11,536 nucleotides of DNA from Xanthoparmelia taractica (Eukaryota > Ascomycota > Lecanoromycetes > Lecanorales > Parmeliaceae): NCBI GenBank assembly GCA_033085395.1, contig JANQBS010000609.1:1-11536 (forward strand), read 5' to 3'. Position 1 is the stretch's first letter. Each line of letters starts with the position of its first letter. The notes under the pieces are model-generated. The model was not told where the DNA came from and ran no database searches. It worked only from the letters and a program-made list of their open reading frames with translations. Positions 1 through 6,303 of this stretch are shown here, piece after piece. The position numbers and the translations under genes are program-made.

Positions 1-274
1 TAATAATTACTTAAGCTAATTTCGCTCTAACTTATATATTAACCTAGAATTTTCTTATCTTATTCGCCACCTAATATGGGAAATAATCTATATTATAGAA
101 TATTCCTACATATATTAGAAATTTCCCAGACCATTCCATGATATTAGTAATTTCTCATCTCATATCTTTATAAGTAATCTAATATAATCCCACTATGATA
201 CTCTACCATAATATGATATGGTACAGTATGGTATGGGATATCCCATCAAATATACCAGACCTTTCCAGCCCGTA
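1..274. mobile_element. Right end of a TIR element related to the 1085-1360 element (left end outside or unrecognised)
   Basis: Read on the minus strand from the TA at 273-274, this end begins TACGGGCTGGAAAGGT and continues into a GTATATTTGATGG stretch. It matches the terminus at 1360 in about 28 of the first 32 positions. Further in the similarity fades, but an ATATCC/GGGATAT-rich core remains, including a perfect 14-bp palindrome at 233-246. Unlike most of the flanks it still contains many CpA and TpG dinucleotides, so it was not RIPed or arrived later. The partner terminus is not seen, so the element probably starts before the window. The dehydrogenase pseudogene stops exactly at this TA, as expected for an insertion at a TA target. 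No transposase is visible. The call rests on terminus similarity only. Confidence 0.55.
233..246. repeat. Perfect 14-bp palindrome ATGGGATATCCCAT
   Basis: The stretch equals its own reverse complement. It lies in the subterminal part of the TIR element ending at 274. Related ATGGGATAT and ATATCCCAT words occur in the other element copies at 1270-1290 and 11500-11515. It is probably a structural or recombinase-related subterminal motif, but no function can be shown. Confidence 0.5.
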
Positions 275-638
275 AGCTTTAGTAAAGCCTTCGACGACCG
301 ATTTAGAGGTGTAGTGAATAACCCCCGCTGGGCTTCTACTCCCTTATAACCTTCGTAGCCGTTCTCGTAGCATTAATCAAGTCTAAGAAATTAACTTCCG
401 TTTGTATTCTAATCTAGCTATCTAATAGCTCGTCAAAACGTTTACTCTACTCTATATTATTGATTATTATATCGACGTGGTCGAACTTATCAAGTGCGAT
501 TATAAAGATTGATTAGCTATCGCTAAACTCTATAATGGCGAACTTGATAGAGTGATAGTTCTTTATAATAGTGTATTCGAAGGAGGGGATTCTTGATCGG
601 CGCGCTATGGTAACTATACTATCACCGATGTTAATTTC
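275..638 (-). pseudogene. RIP-degraded short-chain dehydrogenase/reductase (SDR) pseudogene, truncated
   Basis: On the minus strand one frame runs from 638 to about 320 with recognisable classical-SDR landmarks. GDSIVTIARR (about 597-626) resembles the end of the Rossmann beta2 segment. VDIIINNIE (about 450-476) corresponds to the NNAG motif. FLDLINATRTATKVIRE (about 339-390) matches the helix after it. After a one-base frame shift at the run of five G near 322-326, HYTSKSVVEGFTKA (275-316) matches the YxxxK catalytic region and following helix, with the Tyr changed and about 15-20 residues missing, including the active-site Ser region. Four in-frame stops (513-515, 447-449, 414-416, 336-338) are all TAA or TAG, as CAA/CAG glutamine codons become after C-to-T RIP. 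The N-terminal TGxxxGxG loop is not recognisable. The C-terminal end stops at the element terminus at 274. It is non-functional. SDR membership is well supported, the substrate unknown. Confidence 0.8.
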
Positions 639-1084
639 TTATATAAAATGTTATAAAGACGCGCGTGTTCTTCTATTACTCTATTCGATATAACTTAATT
701 ATTAAATATCGAATTAAAAATCTTTTCTCCTAGCACTTATGTTATTAAAGCTTTATGTGAATTATAGATATATTAATTTAATGCGATCTTCGCGAGGGGC
801 GTTTCTAAGCGGGAGCTTTCGGGACTAACTAAGAGTTGCTCTATAAGAAGTCTAGACTAAAAATAGCTAGTAGTAAGGGAGTAAGATTCTTCGTTATTAT
901 TAGTCTTTCTAAGAATTTCTATATTAAAGCTCTAGTAAGTTATTAAGACTACTCTTACTTTTAAAATAATTATAGCAATCGAGAACTCGTAAACTTAGAT
1001 ACCTAGACGTTCTCTACTAATTAATTATTAGATATAATTAAATTAAATTTCAACTGCGAAGAAGATATAATCGCATTATTAGTC
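639..1084. other. Degraded AT-rich DNA, no gene recognised
   Basis: This stretch lies between the SDR pseudogene and the MITE-like element. It is AT-rich with frequent stops in all six frames but keeps some CpG-containing patches, such as GATCTTCGCGAGGGGCG near 784-800. The first part should hold the 5' portion of the dehydrogenase gene, but I cannot follow the frame there. Nothing else is recognisable. Confidence 0.5.
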
Positions 1085-1360
1085 TACGGGTCGAAAAGGT
1101 ATGGTATCTATTGAACATAGTCGTTTTTAACTTTTTTTTAACTTTTTTTTAAAAATTATATCTTTTTAATCTATTTATAGAATTTTATAATTACATAAGC
1201 GTTCGCTTAAGCTTTTTACGTATTTTTAGAATATAAAAAAATATCACGTAATATATTTATTAAAAACTCAATGGGAGTATGGGATATCTTATATCTTTCG
1301 GTATGATATTCGAAAAACTGGTCCCATACCATTAAATATACCACACCTTTCCGACCCGTA
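1085..1360. mobile_element. MITE-like TIR element, 276 bp including flanking TA on both sides
   Basis: The left terminus is TACGGGTCGAAAAGGTATGG (1085-1104). The right terminus, read on the minus strand from 1360, is TACGGGTCGGAAAGGTGTGG, so the first 20 bases differ at two positions. A TA sits at each outer edge, as expected for the TA target duplication of Tc1/mariner-type elements. No coding capacity is present, so it would be non-autonomous. The interior holds T-rich runs (1124-1150) and a short hairpin AAGCGTTCGCTT near 1198-1209. The right 105 bases are also present, inverted and about 97% identical, at 11432-11536. CpA and TpG survive in the right half although the adjoining DNA lacks them. 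Elements this short usually escape RIP. Alternatively, these arms are the ends of one 10.3-kb element; see findings. Confidence 0.6.
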
Positions 1361-1363
1361 ATT
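1256..1363 (+). repeat. Left copy of a 108-bp inverted repeat (partner 11429-11536)
   Basis: The reverse complement of 11429-11536 aligns here without gaps, 105 of 108 positions identical. All three differences are C/T transitions, near 1268, 1290 and 1351. The match may continue to the left, but the partner is cut by the window end. It covers the right part of the 276-bp element plus three flanking bases. Confidence 0.9.
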
Positions 1364-2219
1364 ATCACACAGTCGTAGATTCTTCGAAACGTCTTTAGAG
1401 AGTCGTTGATACTCGTTTATCTAAATAGAAAAGAAGTTAAGTGCGTCGAAGACTCGTTTCCGAGCTCCGTAATGAAATTTAAGCAACTAAGTGAATACTC
1501 TTCTTTAACTCCTTATATTAACGACTATCTGCATCGCATTATACTACGAAGCGAATATAATAGCTCGATTCTTTCTTACTATACTTAAATATAGAAGATT
1601 TACTACGTCTTTCGAATATCGGGGGAAAGAGGTTCGAGCGATCTATATCTCAAACTAAAGTCTTCTATTAAGTTTATCGACTTAGATATTTATATTATTA
1701 AAGACGACTAGTAGTCTCTTTAACTTTCTAATCTTATATTATAAAGAATAAGAAATAAAATTATAAATAGTATTTAATATTATATTAAAAGAGATTTAAA
1801 TAATATAATCGATTCTAAAAAGATATAAATCGTTATATAACTATGTGTTAAGTAAACTTCGATAAGTAAATAAATTCTTTATAGTATTATAAAAGTAGAA
1901 TATTAATAAGAATTATTACGAGTATTAGATTCGACTAGTCTTTATATACTTTCCGATTTATCGTTAGAATATTAAAATTTACATATAATATATTTATAGA
2001 GCGTATTAATTAAGAGATTAAATTATAGCTAAAGAGCGTTACTCGTAAGAATATAGATATTATAATTATTCTTAATTAGAGTCTATCTCGAATATCTATC
2101 TCTATAAATATAAAGTTATCGATAAACGTTATTTTAAGTATACATTACACGTCTTCTTTACGTATATTAAGTCTTAATATTTCTTTCTTATAATTAAGAC
2201 GTTATATTTATAGCATTAG
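1361..2219. other. RIPed AT-rich tract, left flank
   Basis: This is very AT-rich DNA in which CpA and TpG are almost absent and TpA abounds, the footprint of RIP acting on a repeated sequence. Positions 1681-1800 contain no CpA and no TpG. A 60-codon open stretch at 1406-1588 has an ATG but no recognisable family, and its frame continues into many TAA/TAG stops, so I do not call it a gene. The original repeat is presumably a transposon, but its class cannot be read. Confidence 0.75.
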
Positions 2220-2747
2220 AAAGAGTTAACGAGACTAGCTAATAAGTATATATTCGATTTCGACGAAAGTATCGCTATGATTCTTAAACTCGATATTAAA
2301 TATAACGTTGAGTTAAAAAAAACGTCGCTTTTTATCTAGCGATCTCGATTAGTGCCGAATCCGAAGAAGAAAGAAGATGTTCTTTTAGAGACGTTTAGTA
2401 TTCGAGAAGCGAAAATAATAACTTTTCTACTTGCTTATTATTACTTAATATCTACACTAATTTAACGCTAATAATCTTCTTGCTTTTAATAGATATTTCG
2501 TGTTAATAACGAAAGTATCGTTTTAGAACAAGGATTATCCCTTTAGTTCTATAATTTTACGTTAAAACTTGCTTCGTTAATATACCTCACACGTAGAGTG
2601 TAACTATCATTCGAACTATATACGAGTAACTCTATTTCTTTCTATATAATGCCGAGATTAGATACGATATCAAACGGGCGTCAGGAGATATATAATCTAA
2701 TCTTCTATTTAATTATCGAAGAGATATTAATAATTTATATCGCCTGA
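2220..2747 (+). pseudogene. Possible RIP-degraded reading frame, family not recognised
   Basis: One plus-strand frame is unusually open for such AT-rich DNA. It is open from 2220 to a TAG at 2337-2339, from 2340 to a TAA at 2463, and for about 50 codons up to a TGA at 2745-2747. The intervening stops are TAA or TAG, which fits glutamine codons altered by RIP. Readable pieces include RSRLVPNPKKKEDVLLETFS and MPRLDTISNGRQEIYNL. I recognise no family. Its end coincides with the edge of the RIPed tract, so it may be the 3' end of a transposon or duplicated-gene reading frame. Chance openness is not excluded. Confidence 0.3.
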
Positions 2748-3163
2748 AGCTCTGAGTCTAAGAAAGAAGATATGAATAGTCTCTAAAGAAGCAGGCCTTT
2801 CCTAAGCACTGCTGAACCCGTAGTCTAATAAGTTGACTAGACTAAATCAATGATTGATGACCGACTGCGTAGAGTGTCAGCGCGAGGGCCCATAACCTGT
2901 TGGAATTCATGGGAGAGATTGATTGATTCTTCTATCTGTGGGAATGATGGACTACTTATAGGCCCATTTGCCACCTCGTATTGCCTACTGCGGGGTAGGC
3001 TCAACACAGTGCTACATCATTTCCAACAGCAACAATACGTTATCGCTGCTTGTTTTCCAATCTCAGCTTTAGTCGCAAGACTGGGTACTGCTAAAACCTT
3101 TTTTGAAATTGCTCCTATTAAAAACCCTGGGGAAATCATAATTTTAGTCACGGCCGTAGCCTG
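2748..3163. other. Non-RIPed DNA upstream of HET gene 1; presumed promoter and 5' UTR
   Basis: Base composition changes near 2750-2800 from RIPed AT-rich DNA to ordinary sequence rich in CpA and TpG. A 104-codon ORF with ATG at 2850 ends at 3164, but its translation resembles no family and has no coding feel on inspection, so it is left uncalled. No clear TATA box was identified. It most likely carries the promoter of HET gene 1. Confidence 0.45.
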
Positions 3164-3825
3164 ATGGAGCCAATGCTCCTTTCAGAGAGTATGTAGAGAC
3201 ATCCATTAATTCTGAGCAGGAACTCCCAGGGCTGAATTTCCCCACTCTTTGAGTGCACCCATCTTTCCTTGGAGCTAATTTTCTGTATGGCTAATCTATA
3301 GTTCAGGCCCAGAGGAATCTACTATCCTCATAAGCCATGCCCAGACCGAGATAAAAAAATTCCTGGAGCTCTTAAACGCTCAAAAAAGGGCTAGGGATCA
3401 AAGACTGTTGGAGTCAGAACGATGTAAGGCTGTACCTGCCTACGTTTTACCGCCGCAATATGATCCGCATTCAAGACTGCCAGACTCGCTGAAAGGGAGG
3501 GTACAAGATATGACCAGGAAGCGGCCGCAGCCGTGGAACCCTCAAGGTCCCTTATTGATTGAATCCGGGGGGCAAAACCCTCACACGCTTTGCTCAAATG
3601 TCTCCTTGATCGACTTTGGTGTCGGACCCTTGGCGGAGAGTGAGGCTGGGGAATGGGTACAGTAAGCATTGCAAGAGAAACGGCACGCACGCTAGCTAAC
3701 CTAAGGTTATTAGGCATTTCGGACTTCGAACGACAGCTATTACCCTGCATACTGGATATTGGAGATCGTATGACCCCGATCGGAGATCAGAAGAAAGCGA
3801 TTCTCTCGATGACTCTCGACACAAC
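3164..3825 (+). CDS. Candidate 5' exons and two introns of HET gene 1
   Basis: Three pieces join in one frame with the HET gene. Exon 1 is 3164-3188 (ATG at 3164). Intron 1 is 3189-3306 (GTATGT donor, GCTAAT branch-like sites at 3274 and 3290, TTCAG acceptor). Exon 2 is 3307-3661, stop-free. Intron 2 is 3662-3713, a compact 52-nt intron with GTAAGC donor, CTAAC branch site at 3696-3700 and TTAG acceptor. Exon 3 begins at 3714 and runs stop-free into the ATG at 3826. Coding length is 25+355+2206 nt, exactly 862 codons including stop, so the product would have 861 residues. Exon 2 encodes a charged helix (EIKKFLELLNAQKRARDQRL) and then a proline-rich stretch. Intron 2 is convincing, intron 1 and the exact start less so. 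Another frame across 3464-3829 looks partly coding but has two stops. Confidence 0.45.
3662..3713 (+). other. Candidate 52-nt spliceosomal intron (HET gene 1, intron 2)
   Basis: The donor is GTAAGC, the branch site CTAAC at 3696-3700, and the acceptor TTAG ends at 3713, about 13 bases after the branch adenosine. These match the filamentous-fungal consensus, and the length is typical. Removing it fuses the exon 2 frame, which otherwise ends at TAA 3663-3665, to the HET frame. Confidence 0.55.
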
Positions 3826-5919
3826 ATGAAGGGTTGGTTTAATCCCTTCGCGAAGCTTCAGGACTGGTGCAACGAAGCGAAGTTAAAGGAATGCTGTTCG
3901 ACTACTTGTCAAGCCATCCAACAAAGACTAGAATCCTGTATCCCGCCATGCAGGGCATGGCCAAATTTTCGCAAGTGGGTCTTGGTCGCCGAATCATGTC
4001 AACTTTCTGCAATCGCGAAAAACTTCCTTTGGCTCCATTACTTTAATCTCGAGGAGGCGATGTATCGTTTGGAAGAACACTGGGAGGGTGTTACAGACCC
4101 TGCTTTGATTAGAACAGCGTTCGACATACAGGAAATCTTTTGGTTTCACAGAACCCAAGTCCAACCACTTCTGTTTATCAGCAACGATGTGTACCGAGAT
4201 AAGGCTGGAAGTGTGGCCAGGGCACCAAAGAGACCTTCCTCGCAATTCGATATTGATCAAAAGGTTTTCTACAGAGCGAGTCAAAAGGCCGTTGCAACTG
4301 CTATATCATCAAAGATATGTCCAAGAAGACTATGGGATTTAGCATTTATGGCGCCAAGAAAACATGTGGACATGTCTGCTATCCTGGAAATAGTCCAATC
4401 ATCAGCAAACCCGGCTATGTTCGCGCACCAGGGTCACGACGATTGTACTTCTGATTTCTGCGAGTTCGCTGACGAGAACAGTACCCTTAAAAAACAATTA
4501 CACAAGTGTCAAATGCAATCTTGTGGCTCAATGCAATTTCCTGTTGGAAACCTCGCGAAGATTATTCATAAAGGTCGTCGAATAGCTTGGCAGACCTTCG
4601 AAGAGCCTGGAGGCCTTATGAGGCCGGTTTTGATCGGCGACTCAGAGCAGGACGACAATATCAATGTCTGCCCAGCAGAAACTCTCGCAATATCTCATGT
4701 CTGGTCCGACGGAACAGGTGTAGGGGTCAAAAGCCCCGGCAATGTTAACAAGTGCCTCGTGAAATTTTTCTTCGATGTAGCAGAAAGCTTGAGATGCGAC
4801 GGGCTTTGGTGGGATACAATATGTGTCCCCACAGCGGAAACCGATGAAGGCAAGAAGGCAAGAAGCATTGCAATCAGCAAAATGCACGAGAACTATACGG
4901 CTGCCAAAAATACTCTCATTCACGACCAGTACCTCCTGCAGATCGACTGGGCCGAGGATGGAAGTCCCGCAGTCGCACTTGTGCTTTCCCCTTGGTTCTC
5001 CCGTGGCTGGACTGCCTTAGAACTCTCGGTGTCAAGTTCTGTCAAGGTTCTGTATCGCAATCCTGAAAATCACCGTGGCTACGTTGTGAAAGACCTCGAC
5101 CATGAAATTCTCGCGAAACCGCCTTTTGCGAGACAAGGCCATGCGGCCGCCAGCGCTTTAATCCAAGCACTTCGTGGTAGGCCTTCGACATTAATGGATC
5201 TTCTTACAATACTAAGCACGCGATCGACTTGGAATCGTGACCGGATGGCCATTGCTGGGCTCCTCGCTAGAATTGAAAATTATGATTATAATAGTTCAAG
5301 AGCACAAGTCGCTCGGCAGATCCTGGAGGAATATGTCGTGTTTGATCAGAGCCTCCTACACCATGGACAAGCTACTGTAGGCGACCTGGGAAATTTTTCC
5401 TGGTGCCCATCAAATATTCTTTTTAGTCCTCAAGAGCTGCACACTATCTGGAACCCGGTTGTATCCGACCCTCGTTCCTATGTGCAACTTTGTCAAACTC
5501 CTGATGATTACGGCTCAGTGCTAGGGTTTTGGTACTGCACCATTTTGGATGAGATGACAGTCCATCGAGTTAGGCCTCTGCTGAAGCACTTGAACGTATA
5601 CAAGATACTCGATGAAGTCGATCCGGAATGCATGGTCATCCTCCACTCCCCAGCAGTTCACCTACCGGACTTACTCGTGACTTCGACAGGTCTCTGGCAG
5701 TGGATGGATGGAGCCCACCATATCGATTGTCATTACGCAGGATGTGTCAATATGGAGCCGAGAGATGATGACAGCCTCGCCAATCAAGAAGAGCGTCGAA
5801 AGCAAGGACCGTACTTGTTTAAAATCGGTACGAGTACGTGGAAAAAGCCACTTCCGACGAAAAATTTCCTTCAACGTGCCGAAACCGCATCAAGTGTAAC
5901 GATTGAGTATATTGATTGA
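3826..5919 (+). CDS. HET-domain (heterokaryon incompatibility) protein, gene 1
   Basis: Uninterrupted frame of 697 codons from ATG 3826. The context CACAACATGA has a purine at -3. The HET domain spans about residues 284-400, with TLAISHVWSDG (286-296), LWWDTICVP (327-335), the M..NY..A helix (353-360) followed by LIHDQY, and PWFSRGWTALE (389-399). Ahead of it is a cluster H204-x2-C207-x4-C212 ... H226-x-C228-x4-C233, a probable metal-binding module also found in gene 2. After the HET domain come RSTWNRDRMA (466-475) and WCP (526-528), conserved landmarks in this type of HET protein. The first 42 residues hold six cysteines. No membrane segment or signal peptide is apparent. HET domains trigger programmed cell death when unlike individuals fuse, and distant relation to TIR domains has been proposed. 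That this gene acts in allorecognition is inference from the family. The true start may lie upstream (exons from 3164), giving 861 residues. Convergent with gene 2. Confidence 0.93.
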   Translation: MKGWFNPFAKLQDWCNEAKLKECCSTTCQAIQQRLESCIPPCRAWPNFRKWVLVAESCQLSAIAKNFLWLHYFNLEEAMYRLEEHWEGVTDPALIRTAFDIQEIFWFHRTQVQPLLFISNDVYRDKAGSVARAPKRPSSQFDIDQKVFYRASQKAVATAISSKICPRRLWDLAFMAPRKHVDMSAILEIVQSSANPAMFAHQGHDDCTSDFCEFADENSTLKKQLHKCQMQSCGSMQFPVGNLAKIIHKGRRIAWQTFEEPGGLMRPVLIGDSEQDDNINVCPAETLAISHVWSDGTGVGVKSPGNVNKCLVKFFFDVAESLRCDGLWWDTICVPTAETDEGKKARSIAISKMHENYTAAKNTLIHDQYLLQIDWAEDGSPAVALVLSPWFSRGWTALELSVSSSVKVLYRNPENHRGYVVKDLDHEILAKPPFARQGHAAASALIQALRGRPSTLMDLLTILSTRSTWNRDRMAIAGLLARIENYDYNSSRAQVARQILEEYVVFDQSLLHHGQATVGDLGNFSWCPSNILFSPQELHTIWNPVVSDPRSYVQLCQTPDDYGSVLGFWYCTILDEMTVHRVRPLLKHLNVYKILDEVDPECMVILHSPAVHLPDLLVTSTGLWQWMDGAHHIDCHYAGCVNMEPRDDDSLANQEERRKQGPYLFKIGTSTWKKPLPTKNFLQRAETASSVTIEYID

Positions 5920-6303
5920 CTTCATACACCTTAGCGATAGTTCATGGAAATATCAAATTGCAATAGTATAGCTATAAGATACTTGATTAGAATCTAAATA
6001 ATATTACGTCAAACTTTATGAGAACTTAGTTTTAAAGCATTATTCTTAACAATATAGTCGGGTAGCACGAAGGGAATAGAGAGAAAGTGAAAGGTCGAAG
6101 CGAGGCTTTGGTCGGGAGCGAAGGAGGTTCGACAAAATTCAGTCTCTGTACCACGACGTGGGAACTACATACAGATAAGTCGTCTATCTGAATTTAGGCT
6201 TCACCACTTTGCTCACGTGCAGCGACTGCTTCGTGGAGATAGGGTCCCTTGTAAATGCCATCTACCGACAGATCCTGCAATGGCTCCGATGACGATGCTC
6301 ATT
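5920..6303. other. Convergent intergenic region between the two HET genes
   Basis: This stretch should contain the 3' UTRs of both genes. The part at 5940-6055 is AT-rich with few CpA and may be lightly RIPed. Positions 6066-6135 are purine-rich on the plus strand. Short inverted repeats are visible: CCACGACGTGG (6151-6161), and CAGATA/TATCTG with a 7-base loop (6172-6190). A CACGTG hexamer lies at 6214-6219. None has a demonstrable function, and I see no gene or clear polyadenylation signal. Confidence 0.5.

Noticed and set aside
1406..1588. 60-codon ORF in the left AT-rich tract
   Set aside because: It sits in RIPed DNA, no family is recognised, and its frame runs into many stops.
2850..3164. 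104-codon plus-strand ORF with ATG
   Set aside because: Its translation matches no family I recognise, shows no domain-like features and lies where the HET gene 1 promoter should be. It overlaps the candidate ATG at 3164 by one base. Probably chance.
3391..3750. 119-codon minus-strand ORF
   Set aside because: It is antisense to the region that splices cleanly into HET gene 1. The sequence is rich in Ser/Arg/Ala without motifs, as expected of a shadow frame.
3653..3829. Short plus-strand frame overlapping the HET gene 1 start (ATG 3653, TGA 3827-3829)
   Set aside because: It looks mildly protein-like, and its frame extends upstream to about 3464 but with two TGA stops. The spliced HET model explains the same DNA better. 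A decayed older gene is not fully excluded.
6214..6219. CACGTG hexamer as a regulatory site
   Set aside because: It lies in the convergent 3' region, away from both promoters. A single hexamer is expected by chance.
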